Shown piece after piece: positions 9,131-18,324 of a DNA stretch of 64,000 nt. The position numbers and the translations under genes were made by a program. The notes beneath the pieces were generated by a model. The model was given only the letters and a program-made list of their open reading frames with translations, did not search any database and had not been told where the DNA came from. Location: positions 1-64,000 of the forward strand of contig USEX01000001.1 in NCBI GenBank assembly GCA_900553755.1. The letters run 5' to 3'. Source of the DNA: an uncultured Clostridium sp. Its GTDB lineage: Bacteria; Bacillota; Clostridia; TANB77; CAG-508. Numbering within the stretch: position 1 is the stretch's first letter; every line of letters starts with the position of its first letter.

Positions 9131-12100
9131 ATGAATATAGATAAGTTATATAGATTAACTACTCCACAAAGAGATATTTTATTAACTGAACAATATTATA
9201 AATCTACATCAGTAAATAATGTAGTTGGTAGAATTGCGTTTAAAGAACGAATAGATATAAATTTATTAAGGAAAACTCTAGAGATCATAGTTAAGCAAAA
9301 TGATGCTTTAAGAATAAAAATCACTAAAGTAAATGGGGATTATTATCAATATTTCGGAGAATACAATGATGATTATGTAGAAAAAATATCTATTGATGAA
9401 ACAATAGACAAAGATAAAAAAATACGAGAATTATCCAGAAAGCATATTACTATTTTAAACAATAATTTAATGAAATTTTATTTGTTAAAATATGAAAATG
9501 GAACAGCAGATGTTCTTTCGGTTTCACATCATATTGTTGCTGATGCGTGGACTGTAAGTATGTATGCAAAAGAAATAATTAGAATATATCAAGACTTAAA
9601 AAACAATAAAGAAATAGAAAATATAACTTATTCATATAAAGAATATATAGATACTGAAGATAATTATTTACAAAGCGAAAGATTTGAGGATGATAAGAAA
9701 TATTGGCAAGAGCAGTATAAAAATGAAAGAACAACACAATTTTTTGAAGTTACTAATAATCCAAGAGGTAAGAGGGAAAACTTTGTTCTTTCAAAAGAAA
9801 TAGTAAATGATATAAGTAAGTTTTGTAGAGAAAATAGTATATCAGCACAATGTTTATTTATGTCTGCTTTTTCAATATATTTGAGCAAAATATCAAGCAG
9901 TAAGAATATTGCAATAGGAATGCCAGTTCTAAATAGAAAAAATGTAAGACTAAAGAATACAATGGGAATGTTTATAGAAACTCTACCATTTTGCATAGAT
10001 GTTAATAGTAACTTATCATGTGCTGATTTTTTAAAGAATATTAACGAAAAACAATTTAGTTTTATGAAACATTATAGATACCCTTATGAAATATTGCAAA
10101 AAGATGTTAAAGAAAAATTAGATACAAATCAAAAAATGTATTCTGTTGCATTTTCTTATCAAAATGCTAAAATAGACAACTCGTTTATGATGGATTGCGA
10201 AACTAATTGGGAATTTAATGGTTATTGCGCTGACGACTTACAAATACATATAAGCGATATGCAGAATACAGGTACATTTATTATAAATTATGATTATAAA
10301 GCTAATTCAATAGCAAAAGAGGAAGTTATAAATATCCATAATAGATTGCTATATATTGTTAAACAAATTGCAACAAACACAAAGCAAAAGATTAAAAACA
10401 TAGAAATAATTACAGAAGATGAAAGAAGTACAATAGTAAATACTTTCAATAATACAGATATTGCATATAACAAGGACAAGAATATTATTGAAATCATAAG
10501 TGATATTGCTCAAAAATATCCTAATAGCATAGCTATTGAAGATCAAGAATCAAAAATTAGTTATAAAGACTTAATTGAAAAAGTAAATATTATGACTAAT
10601 ATTCTTTCAAAAGAAGGCATAAAAAAAGGAAATGTTATAGGAGTATTATTAGAAGAAAAAAGTATTGAACTTATAATTTCATTACTGGCTACTCTAAAAA
10701 TTGGAGCAAGCTTTATAATGCTTTATAATAACTTACCAGATGAAAGGATAAGATATATATTAAAAGACAGTAAAGCAAAAGCTTTATTAACAAAAGGATC
10801 TTTATTAAATAAATATACAAATATAAATAATATTGATATAAATAGACTTTATAGATATAAGATTTTTAAAGATATTAACGCTAAAGTTAATATGGATGAT
10901 GTTGCTTATTTAATATATACTTCAGGAACAACAGGAAAGCCAAAGGGAACAGAACAAACAGTCGGAAATCTTATAAATTTTGTAAATAATTTTTATAATA
11001 TTTTGAATAAAAACATAACAAACAAGGATAATTTTCTATCACTTACAAATGTTAGTTTTGATGTTTGTATTGCAGAAATATTTACACCTTTATTTTATGG
11101 TGCAAAATTATCTTTATATAAAGATATAACATATTCTACGATTGAAGAAATAGTTAAATATATAGTTAAAAATAAAATAACATTTGCATATTTTCCTCCT
11201 TCAATGTTAGAAGATATTTCTGATATTATGGATCAATACAAAGAAAAGATAGTGTTAAACAAAATACTTGTTGGAGTAGAACCTATAAAAACGACTACTT
11301 TAGAAAAATTCATAAATGTTAAGCCAGACATTCATATTATCAACGGATATGGCCCAAGCGAAACAACAATATGCTCTACAATGTATGATTTTACAAATGA
11401 AAACAACGAATATGAAATAGTTCCTATTGGACATCCGATTGATAATACGAAGATTTATATTATGAATTCAGATAAAAACATATTACCAATAAACACAAAT
11501 GGAGAAATATATATTAGTGGAGATGGAGTTGGTAAAGGATATAAAAACAATAAAGAATTAACAAACGAAAAATACCTAGTTATAAATGGAACGAGAATGT
11601 TTAAAACTGGAGATATTGGCAGATGGGATAAGAATGGCAATATAATTTTTGTTGGAAGAAATGATAATCAAATTAAATTTAGAGGATATAGAATCGATTT
11701 AGGAGAAATTGAAAATTCTTTAAAAAGCAACAATGAAATTAAAAATGCAAAAGTTATTTTAGACAAAGATAATTATAGAGAAGAAAAACTTATTGCTTTT
11801 GTAATATTAAATGATAAAGATATGCTTGAAGAAAGCTTAAGAGAATTTTTATCAAAGACATTACCATATTATATGATGCCTTCAAAATTTATTAAGCTTG
11901 AAACATTTCCTTTAAATAACAATGGAAAAATTGATAATAGTAAATTGATGAATATTGCATTAGAACAAGTAAAGGAAAATATAGTTTTACCTTCAACAAA
12001 AACAGAAAACGCAATATACAATATAGTAAAGGAAAAAGTAGGGGAGAAAGTTATAAGTATAAATGACAACTTCCTAGATTTAGGAATTGATTCATTGGAA

Positions 12101-13321
12101 GCTATATCACTTATAATCGAATTTGAAAAGATTAACTTAAAATTTACATTACAAGATTTTTACAACTATCCTTCAATTCGTTTGTTGGCAGAAAAATTTG
12201 ATAAGAAAGTAACAAAAGTAGAGGAATCTAAAACATATATAAAAGAAATTGACAATAAAAAAGCAAAAAAATCAACTATTGATGGAGATATATTACTTTT
12301 AGGAGCTACTGGATTTTTAGGTTCTCATATTTTAGAAAAATTATTAAACTATACAAGCCAAAATATTTATTGTCTTGTTAGATCTAATACAAAAGAAAAA
12401 GCTTGCTCAAGATTAAGAGAAATATTGATAGATTATTTTGATGAAGATTTTTACGAAAAATATGAGAAAAGAATAATTGCTTTAAATGGCGATTTTACAG
12501 TTGATAAATTTGGAATGAGTCCAAGCGATTTTAAAAAGATTAAGCAAAATGTTACAATGATCATAAATAGCGCTGCATGCGTTAAACATTTTGGAAGTTC
12601 AGAGTATTTCTATAATATAAATTATAATAGTGTAAAAAAAGCTTTAGAATTTTGTAAAAAAGAAAATAAACATTTTGTTCAGATTTCAACTATGTCAGTT
12701 TTTGAAGGAGCAGTAAATGAAGAGGCTATTTCCGAATCTACATTATATTGCGGACAACAATTAGAAAACATATATATCAAAACAAAGTTTGAAGCAGAAC
12801 AACTTGTAGCAGAATCAATAAATGAAGGTAATACAGCAACAATATTTAGATTGGGTAATATCATGTGGAGAAAAAGAGATGGAAAATTCCAATTAAACGA
12901 ACAATCAAATGCTTTCATAACAAAATTAAAAACAATTACTCAATACAAGGTGGTATTAGACAACATTATGGAGTATAAAACAGATATAAGTCCTGTTGAT
13001 TTATGTGCTACTGCAATAGTTAAAATTTTATTAGACAATAAATTAAATATTTATCATATTGAAAATAATAATAAAATCTCTATAAGTGATTTAGTAAATA
13101 TTTTAAATGATATAGGTTACTCTATTAAAGTTGTTGATAGAGAAACATATAAGAAAAAAATCGTAACAGATTTAGAGGATAAAAATGAGTTGATTGCTTT
13201 ACTTGAAAATGAAGTACAAACAAAAAATATCAATTCAAATATAAGCTATATATATTTAGAAAATGAAGGCTTTAAATGGAATGATATTACTAAAGAATAT
13301 ATTAAAAAATATATAAATTAA
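9131..13321 (+). CDS. Single-module NRPS with terminal reductase (C-A-T-R)
   Basis: A 1396-residue synthetase. Domains in order: condensation (HHIVADAW at about 132-139), adenylation (YTSGTTGKPKG near 594, GYGPSETT near 738, GDIGRWD near 825 and FRGYRIDLGEIE near 855), thiolation (LGIDSLE, modified serine at about 987) and a thioester-reductase of the SDR type (GATGFLGSH near 1057, YIKTK near 1214). The A-domain motif FDV keeps the Asp that binds the amino group, so an alpha-amino acid is likely loaded. A C domain at the start suggests acylation of that amino acid, and the R domain suggests release as an aldehyde or alcohol. All catalytic motifs look intact. No phosphopantetheinyl transferase gene is in the window. 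The kinase gene follows after only 10 bases. Confidence 0.93.
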   Translation: MNIDKLYRLTTPQRDILLTEQYYKSTSVNNVVGRIAFKERIDINLLRKTLEIIVKQNDALRIKITKVNGDYYQYFGEYNDDYVEKISIDETIDKDKKIRELSRKHITILNNNLMKFYLLKYENGTADVLSVSHHIVADAWTVSMYAKEIIRIYQDLKNNKEIENITYSYKEYIDTEDNYLQSERFEDDKKYWQEQYKNERTTQFFEVTNNPRGKRENFVLSKEIVNDISKFCRENSISAQCLFMSAFSIYLSKISSSKNIAIGMPVLNRKNVRLKNTMGMFIETLPFCIDVNSNLSCADFLKNINEKQFSFMKHYRYPYEILQKDVKEKLDTNQKMYSVAFSYQNAKIDNSFMMDCETNWEFNGYCADDLQIHISDMQNTGTFIINYDYKANSIAKEEVINIHNRLLYIVKQIATNTKQKIKNIEIITEDERSTIVNTFNNTDIAYNKDKNIIEIISDIAQKYPNSIAIEDQESKISYKDLIEKVNIMTNILSKEGIKKGNVIGVLLEEKSIELIISLLATLKIGASFIMLYNNLPDERIRYILKDSKAKALLTKGSLLNKYTNINNIDINRLYRYKIFKDINAKVNMDDVAYLIYTSGTTGKPKGTEQTVGNLINFVNNFYNILNKNITNKDNFLSLTNVSFDVCIAEIFTPLFYGAKLSLYKDITYSTIEEIVKYIVKNKITFAYFPPSMLEDISDIMDQYKEKIVLNKILVGVEPIKTTTLEKFINVKPDIHIINGYGPSETTICSTMYDFTNENNEYEIVPIGHPIDNTKIYIMNSDKNILPINTNGEIYISGDGVGKGYKNNKELTNEKYLVINGTRMFKTGDIGRWDKNGNIIFVGRNDNQIKFRGYRIDLGEIENSLKSNNEIKNAKVILDKDNYREEKLIAFVILNDKDMLEESLREFLSKTLPYYMMPSKFIKLETFPLNNNGKIDNSKLMNIALEQVKENIVLPSTKTENAIYNIVKEKVGEKVISINDNFLDLGIDSLEAISLIIEFEKINLKFTLQDFYNYPSIRLLAEKFDKKVTKVEESKTYIKEIDNKKAKKSTIDGDILLLGATGFLGSHILEKLLNYTSQNIYCLVRSNTKEKACSRLREILIDYFDEDFYEKYEKRIIALNGDFTVDKFGMSPSDFKKIKQNVTMIINSAACVKHFGSSEYFYNINYNSVKKALEFCKKENKHFVQISTMSVFEGAVNEEAISESTLYCGQQLENIYIKTKFEAEQLVAESINEGNTATIFRLGNIMWRKRDGKFQLNEQSNAFITKLKTITQYKVVLDNIMEYKTDISPVDLCATAIVKILLDNKLNIYHIENNNKISISDLVNILNDIGYSIKVVDRETYKKKIVTDLEDKNELIALLENEVQTKNINSNISYIYLENEGFKWNDITKEYIKKYIN

Positions 13322-13331
13322 GGGGAAAGAA

Positions 13332-15320
13332 ATGAAAGATTTTAAGAAGAAATGGAAAAAACTAATATTCATGTATAATTTTATAGATATAATTGCAGTA
13401 TTAGTCTTTTATCCATTTATACCAAAATTATTAAACTATCCGCCTAACTCAATAAACAATGCTTTTCAAGTTGGAATTAACGGATTAACATATACTCAAC
13501 AGTATATGTCAATGTTATTACTTTGTATTTTTGTAGAAAATTTAATATTATTTCTAACACACAAAAAGCTAGATAAATTACTATTAGAAAACAATAAAAA
13601 TATTGAAAAAAAATATATTGATATTATAAAAATCATAGAAAGAACACCAAAAATTATTTATCTACTACAAATTATTGCTCCTATTGTTTCTATAACATGT
13701 ACTTTCTTAATCTTAAAAGGTAGTTGGGGAGTAATATTAAGAGTTTCTTTAGTGTTCCTTGCAATGTTATTGTCTGTTGCAACTCTATCTTATGTATTTT
13801 GTAAAGGAATATTTAAAGACATACTAATAGAAATATTTAATAAAACAGATAAAAACGATGAAGAAAAAGCTGAAATATTAAATGAATTAAGAAGACGCAG
13901 TATTAAAACTTCAGTTGTATTTACAGTAGTTCCATTACTTATAATTACAAGTGTTTTAATTACTTTTATATGTTATTCAAAATCAATAATTACTAATGGA
14001 GAAAATATATACAGAATCTATTCAAAAGAAATTGATGACAATATAATAGCTGAATACAATAATGTATATGAATTAGAAAATAGTTTAGCAAAGATAAAGA
14101 AACATAGTGAAGATGATGGTTATTTTATACTAACATTAAATGGAGAAAAGATAAAAGGAGATATTGACCTTTCAGAATTTTTCGTTAAATATATTACAGA
14201 TGTAGCAATGAAAAATAAAATAAATAGAACTTATGAATTCTACGCAACAGATTATGAAGGTTTATTTAAAATTATAACAATAAATAATCAGCAATTCATT
14301 GTTGGTATTAAGTATGCAACTTCAACTCCTGATATGATTTCAAGCGTTATAATAGTTACTATATTACTTATATTTGTTTCTATGGGATTACTTGTATATG
14401 TATTAAACTATATTTTTAGAGATATAACTCTTGTAACCAAAAGATTAAGTAATATGGTAAAATCTAAAGAAGTAGATTTAAGCGATAAAATTCCTATTTC
14501 TTCAAATGATGAAATAAGCGATCTGATAAAATCATTTACCGCACTTCAAGAAGAAACTAACAAATACATTGAACAAATAGAACAAGATCAATATACAATG
14601 CAAAGACAAGCTCAATTTGCTATACTAGGAGAATTTGCAGGAGGATTAGCACACGATTTGAATTCGCCATTATCTGCTGTTAAACTAGATATTTCAACTT
14701 TAAAAAAATATATGAATTCTAATAAAATATCTGCTGAAGATGAAACAAAAGAAAAATTAAATAGAATGCTAGATAATATAGATAATAGTTTAAATAGTAT
14801 GGGAAATATTATAATGGGCGTAAGAAATCAAATTAGAGCAACTGGAGATACAGACAAAGAAGAATTCTTATTACAAGATGTTATAGATGGAATTAAAATA
14901 TTGTTTAGAAGTATTTTAATGAAAAATAATTGTCAGCTTGAATGTGATATTCCAGAAGGTCTTACAATATATGGAGAAAAGAACAAGCTTGATCGAGTTA
15001 TTGGAAATCTAGTCAAAAATAGCATAGATGCTTATGTTTCTATTGAGAAAAAAGGTATAATTAGAGTTAAAGCAGAAAATAAAGATAATAATGTAATAAT
15101 CGCTATTTCAGATGAGGCAGGTGGAATTGATGAAGAAATACAGAATAATATCTTTAAGGAAATTAAAACAACAAAAGCAGAAAAAGGTACAGGCTTCGGA
15201 TTATATTATTCTAATACAATAATAGAAAGTAGCTTTAAAGGGAAAATGTATTTTGATTCTAATAAGGGTGTTGGTACAACCTTTTATATAGAAATACCAA
15301 ATATTAAGGAGGAAAATTAG
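13332..15320 (+). CDS. Membrane sensor histidine kinase
   Basis: A 662-residue kinase. The N-terminal part has roughly five hydrophobic segments (about 15-35, 55-72, 108-128, 131-150 and 198-216), an extracellular stretch of about 120 residues, and a last segment near 338-358. A HAMP-like linker follows, then the phosphoacceptor helix GGLAHDLNSPLSAV with His near 441, and a HATPase with NLVKNSIDA, AGGIDEE and GFGLYYSN. The gene starts 10 bases after the NRPS stop and its own stop abuts the ATG of the response regulator, so all three are almost certainly coexpressed. The natural suggestion is that the kinase senses the NRPS product or a related signal. Confidence 0.92.
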   Translation: MKDFKKKWKKLIFMYNFIDIIAVLVFYPFIPKLLNYPPNSINNAFQVGINGLTYTQQYMSMLLLCIFVENLILFLTHKKLDKLLLENNKNIEKKYIDIIKIIERTPKIIYLLQIIAPIVSITCTFLILKGSWGVILRVSLVFLAMLLSVATLSYVFCKGIFKDILIEIFNKTDKNDEEKAEILNELRRRSIKTSVVFTVVPLLIITSVLITFICYSKSIITNGENIYRIYSKEIDDNIIAEYNNVYELENSLAKIKKHSEDDGYFILTLNGEKIKGDIDLSEFFVKYITDVAMKNKINRTYEFYATDYEGLFKIITINNQQFIVGIKYATSTPDMISSVIIVTILLIFVSMGLLVYVLNYIFRDITLVTKRLSNMVKSKEVDLSDKIPISSNDEISDLIKSFTALQEETNKYIEQIEQDQYTMQRQAQFAILGEFAGGLAHDLNSPLSAVKLDISTLKKYMNSNKISAEDETKEKLNRMLDNIDNSLNSMGNIIMGVRNQIRATGDTDKEEFLLQDVIDGIKILFRSILMKNNCQLECDIPEGLTIYGEKNKLDRVIGNLVKNSIDAYVSIEKKGIIRVKAENKDNNVIIAISDEAGGIDEEIQNNIFKEIKTTKAEKGTGFGLYYSNTIIESSFKGKMYFDSNKGVGTTFYIEIPNIKEEN

Positions 15321-16283
15321 ATGGAAGAAAATATTTACAAAAATGCAAAAGTTGTTGTTATAGATGATGTAGAGGAGGTTTTAAATTCTACAAAAAGCTG
15401 TCTTGAATTTGAGGACATGCAAGTTGAATGTTTTTCAAATCCAATAGAAGGATTAGAATATTTAAAAACAAATAAAGCAGATGTATTATTATTAGATTTC
15501 TTTATGCCTCAAATGAATGGAGATGAGTTCGTTCAAAAATTAAGAGAATTTAATAATGAAACAATAGTAATACTTCAAACTGGATATTCTGATAAAATTC
15601 CACCTCTTGAAATGATAGATAAAATGAATATTCAAGGATATTTAGACAAGCTTAAGGGAGAAGATGAATTAGTTCTTATGACTAAAGCTGCAATTAAAAC
15701 ATCTTTCTTAAACAAACAAATAATTGAAAAAGATAGAGAAATATCTAAATTACACTTTAAAAGTTCAATTACAGGTGGCTTAATTGCAAATTTAGTAAAT
15801 GAAGCTAAAGATCAACTAATGCAAATTGCAGGTATGAATGGTTCAATTATATCTGATACAGATGATTACGAAGTAGAAACAAAAGGTATAAGTAATGCAG
15901 TAGAAAGAATAGGAAAATTATATAATGCTTTAAATTTTGAATATATAAAGACAGTAAGCTTAAATGATTTAAAAGATATTATAACAATTCTATTAAGACC
16001 TACATTACTAATTAGCAATTCAACTATGAACATTGAAGAATCAGAAAGCTTTGTAATAGAACACAATGCAAGCGATATAATTTACTTCATAATTGAATCT
16101 GTTGAATTATTAGCTAAAGATTGTAAAAACAATATAAATATTAAAATACAAAAAGAAGAAGAAAATACTAAAATTTCAATAGTAGCAGAAAACTTTGAAA
16201 ATAAAGATTTTAGCAATTTGGAATTATTAGTAAACAATGATTCAATAGAAATATCTAATAATACAATTACAGTTATACTTTAA
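15321..16283 (+). CDS. Response regulator with degenerate kinase-like output domain
   Basis: A 320-residue protein. The N-terminal receiver is complete: VVVIDDVEE (acidic pair), LLLDFFMP with the phosphoacceptor Asp near 55, LQTGYSD and YLDKLK. Instead of a DNA-binding domain, the C-terminal half starts with GGLIANLVNEAKDQL, which lines up with the partner kinase's GGLAHDLNSPL but has Asn in place of the phosphoacceptor His. The remainder resembles a worn ATPase fold without clear nucleotide motifs. The ATG directly abuts the kinase stop and follows AAGGAGG. It may dock to the kinase or another partner rather than bind DNA. Confidence 0.85.
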   Translation: MEENIYKNAKVVVIDDVEEVLNSTKSCLEFEDMQVECFSNPIEGLEYLKTNKADVLLLDFFMPQMNGDEFVQKLREFNNETIVILQTGYSDKIPPLEMIDKMNIQGYLDKLKGEDELVLMTKAAIKTSFLNKQIIEKDREISKLHFKSSITGGLIANLVNEAKDQLMQIAGMNGSIISDTDDYEVETKGISNAVERIGKLYNALNFEYIKTVSLNDLKDIITILLRPTLLISNSTMNIEESESFVIEHNASDIIYFIIESVELLAKDCKNNINIKIQKEEENTKISIVAENFENKDFSNLELLVNNDSIEISNNTITVIL

Positions 16284-16306
16284 AATATGATAGGATGGAG
16301 TGAATT

Positions 16307-16332
16307 AAGGTAGCAATTAAGCTACCTTTTAT
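16307..16332. terminator. Bidirectional terminator between convergent genes
   Basis: AAGGTAGC (16307-16314) pairs with GCTACCTT (16321-16328), with a six-base loop and a T run on the plus side. It lies between the response regulator and the minus-strand Spo0A-like gene and overlaps the latter's last codons. Confidence 0.75.
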
Positions 16333-17044
16333 CATCTCTAAATTTCCATGTAATAGTTTCTAGGAATCTTGAAGGACTCATATCATTAAGAGTTTTATTT
16401 CCAAAAATAGAGCATATATAATCGTCGTTGGAGCTGCGCCTTGCAGATTCAATTACTCTATATATGCTCTTTCTTGCTGCTTCAGTAGAAATATTAAATT
16501 CCTTACTTATACTATAATAAATATTATTTATATGACCGCTTAATAAAAGAGGGTTAGAACTTGCAATTTGCAGACTGACAAAGAAATGTTCAGTTGTAGG
16601 GGAGTATGGTTTTAACTCAAATTGATTTATTAAATCAACATACAAAAATTTATTTTTAAACAAGTGAATGTTAGAAAGCTCAAGAATTGTAGCTTCTAAA
16701 ACATCAGTTGCAACATTTTCAGAAAATATTCTATCTGGAATTTTAGATTTATATAATATATCTCGAAATTCTGGATCAGAAGAGATAATAATTAGTTTAA
16801 TATTTTTATTCGCTATAATGGACATACTTCTAATTCTCTCAACTATTTCAAAATTATTAAAGCTAACATTTATTATATAAACATCTGGTAAAGAATTAAC
16901 AAATACATTATAAATATCTTTATATTCAGTTATAAATATATCTTCATATTCATATTCATATTTACTGGCGTTCTCAAAAGAAGTTAAATTATGAAGTTTT
17001 GGCTTATGTAACAAGTTATCATAAACTAGAACTACTTTCTTCAA
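16322..17044 (-). CDS. Spo0A-like transcription factor with degenerate receiver
   Basis: About 240 residues. The C-terminal third (YYSISKEFNISTEAARKSIY, then RVIESARR and SIFGNKTLNDMSPSRFLETI) matches the DNA-binding domain of Spo0A. The N-terminal half has the length and strand pattern of a receiver (VVLVYDN, DVYIINVSF, KLIIISSD, RIFSEN), but the phosphoacceptor Asp position is Asn and the conserved Lys appears lost, so it is probably not phosphorylated in the usual way. Start: a TTG at 17044 gives a normal receiver start (KKVVLVYD); another in-frame TTG at 17065 has no ribosome site. The promoter has two tandem 0A-box-like sites, suggesting autoregulation or control by another Spo0A protein. 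Confidence 0.85.
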   Translation of the reverse strand: MKKVVLVYDNLLHKPKLHNLTSFENASKYEYEYEDIFITEYKDIYNVFVNSLPDVYIINVSFNNFEIVERIRSMSIIANKNIKLIIISSDPEFRDILYKSKIPDRIFSENVATDVLEATILELSNIHLFKNKFLYVDLINQFELKPYSPTTEHFFVSLQIASSNPLLLSGHINNIYYSISKEFNISTEAARKSIYRVIESARRSSNDDYICSIFGNKTLNDMSPSRFLETITWKFRDDKR

Positions 17045-17086
17045 TTTCCTTTTTATTCCTCTCAATATTTTATTGTTGACACTTAC

Positions 17087-17154
17087 ATTATATCACAAAA
17101 AGCCTTATAAATCAATGATTTCAGCCTCTCAAAATATCGACAAGGTTCGACAAA
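17087..17154 (-). promoter_or_regulatory. Promoter of the Spo0A-like gene with two tandem 0A boxes
   Basis: On the minus strand TTGATT (17115-17110) and TATAAT (17092-17087) are 17 bases apart. About 25 bases upstream of -35 lie two TGTCGA cores, at 17152-17147 within a perfect TTTGTCGAA and at 17142-17137 within TTGTCGAT. The cores are exactly 10 bases apart, the spacing of tandem Spo0A sites. Confidence 0.7.
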
Positions 17155-17422
17155 AAATACTATTTTTTCTCATTTTTCTCCATAAAATATCATAATTTAT
17201 CATAAATTATTATCATTTACTATCATAAAATCTAAAACAATTTGACATAAAATTGTACCAATTAGATGCCAAATATATACCAAAATAATACCAAAAAAGA
17301 CAATTTATTTTTTTTGTAAATATAATAAAGTTATCATACTTTATTAGATAAATAATATGAGAGTTACTTCAGATGATTTTTAAGGAAACAACAGACCTAC
17401 ATAAGTTTAAAGGAAGTCTGAA
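17155..17422. repeat. Regulatory spacer with two sets of direct repeats
   Basis: No gene is seen here. TATCAT occurs at 17188, 17198, 17211 and 17221. Further on, RCCAA boxes (TACCAA, TGCCAA, TACCAA, TACCAA) start at 17256, 17267, 17278 and 17289, a strict 11-base period over four copies. Such phased repeats often bind a cooperative protein. They lie between the divergent Spo0A-like gene and the first recombinase module, and could control either. Confidence 0.6.
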
Positions 17423-17614
17423 TTGATTCTCAATTATTTACTTTTACAAAATAATCTAATTGAATATTCAGTTTTAGATATAAAACTTATGGGGTTAACA
17501 TGCTCTAATGAACAATACTGTTTGTTAGAGCATGTTTTTTTATTACTATTATTAGTTACAAATAGATCTAGAGCGCCTCCTAGTTGGCTTGAAATACAAA
17601 TTCAAGTTAATTAG
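17423..17614 (+). CDS. Leader peptide of recombinase module A
   Basis: A 63-codon frame starting at TTG with AAAGGAAG six bases upstream. It is hydrophobic and leucine-rich in its middle and has no recognised domain. It runs through the terminator at 17497-17541 and through an anti-Shine-Dalgarno hairpin (17576-17618), and its TAG stop overlaps the AGGAGG of the next gene. This layout suggests a regulatory peptide whose translation opens both hairpins. The module B leader at 26572-26724 has the same layout with unrelated sequence. Expression is inferred, not shown. Confidence 0.5.
   Translation: MILNYLLLQNNLIEYSVLDIKLMGLTCSNEQYCLLEHVFLLLLLVTNRSRAPPSWLEIQIQVN
17497..17541 (+). terminator. Leader terminator, module A
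   Basis: AACATGCTCTAA (17497-17508) pairs perfectly with TTAGAGCATGTT (17525-17536), followed by a T run. It lies inside the leader frame and upstream of every gene of the module, so it is probably an attenuator. Confidence 0.85.
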
Positions 17615-17618
17615 GAGG
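17576..17618 (+). promoter_or_regulatory. Hairpin masking the ribosome binding site, module A
   Basis: CCTCCTA (17576-17582) pairs with TAGGAGG (17612-17618), the ribosome site of the gene at 17628. CTTGAA (17588-17593) with TTCAAG (17601-17606) extends the stem inside. The leader frame reads through this hairpin and stops in the masked site. Confidence 0.75.
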
Positions 17619-17627
17619 TTTATTTTT

Positions 17628-17996
17628 ATGAAAGAATATAAATTAAATGAGAACGAACAAAATTACTTAATTACAATAGTAGCTAATACAAAAAGAAAAT
17701 ATTTTACAAAGGAATTTAGAAGAAATGCAATAGCGAAGTTTGAACCATTAGATAATATTCAGGGGCTTGAAACATATTCTGAATTGGAAAAAGTAGAAAA
17801 TAAATTTTACATGGATGAATTATTAAGAATTGCTAAACCTTATCTTACTCGAAGAGAAATGAACACACTAAAGAAAACTATTGAAAACGCTGATAATTTT
17901 AGAGAATTTAAAAGTTATTTAAAACAGCACCAAAATTATGAATATAAGATTCTATCTAAAGTATTAAAAAAGATTGGAGGTATTATCAATGACTAA
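17628..17996 (+). CDS. Sigma-region-4-like regulatory protein, module A
   Basis: A 122-residue basic protein. Its C-terminal half (ELLRIAKPYLTRREMNTLKK, then a second helix pair ending ILSKVLKKIGG) has the pattern of sigma-70 region 4 or a LuxR-like helix-turn-helix, though the match is weak. The ATG at 17628 follows AGGAGG, which is caught in a hairpin, so translation is probably switched. It is the first gene of module A, in the same place as the 155-residue sigma-like protein of module B. A role in controlling the recombinase genes downstream is likely but inferred. Confidence 0.6.
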   Translation: MKEYKLNENEQNYLITIVANTKRKYFTKEFRRNAIAKFEPLDNIQGLETYSELEKVENKFYMDELLRIAKPYLTRREMNTLKKTIENADNFREFKSYLKQHQNYEYKILSKVLKKIGGIIND

Positions 17997-18174
17997 TGAA
18001 ATTCTATTTAATAATTTTAATCTTACAAATGAGGAAATTGAATCTATTCTAAAACAGATGGACAAGTTTATTGATAACAACTGCTTTGTAAATGGCAAGT
18101 TTGATGAAGATTTAAAACAAGATATTTGCTTTAACATTTTTATAACATTATCAAAAAATCGAAAAAAATCTTAA
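17989..18174 (+). CDS. Small unrecognised protein, module A
   Basis: A 61-residue acidic protein whose ATG overlaps the end of the preceding gene by eight bases and follows TTGGAGG. Its line LTNEEIESILKQ and the later GKFDEDLKQDICFNIF loosely resemble the C-terminal part of the 118-residue protein of module B (LNHSEIIVYAK and KKFTDEDIIKESIFIF), so the two may be distant relatives. No function can be assigned. Confidence 0.55.
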   Translation: MTNEILFNNFNLTNEEIESILKQMDKFIDNNCFVNGKFDEDLKQDICFNIFITLSKNRKKS

Positions 18175-18324
18175 AAAAATATCTCCGTTTTAGATTGTCA
18201 TGGACACCTTATTATTAGAAGGATATAAAAATTCTTCTGGTATGTTGCACATTGACAAATAAATATACATTTGTTAGATACAAATCTCTTGCTGAAATTA
18301 TGGGGCTTAAAATGTCTATAATAT

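Noticed and set aside
17188..17298. CRISPR array
   Set aside because: Repeat units are 6-11 bases with no spacers of CRISPR size and no cas genes.
17589..17627. Longer start for the sigma-like gene of module A
   Set aside because: It would begin inside the leader hairpin and upstream of the clear AGGAGG that serves the ATG at 17628.
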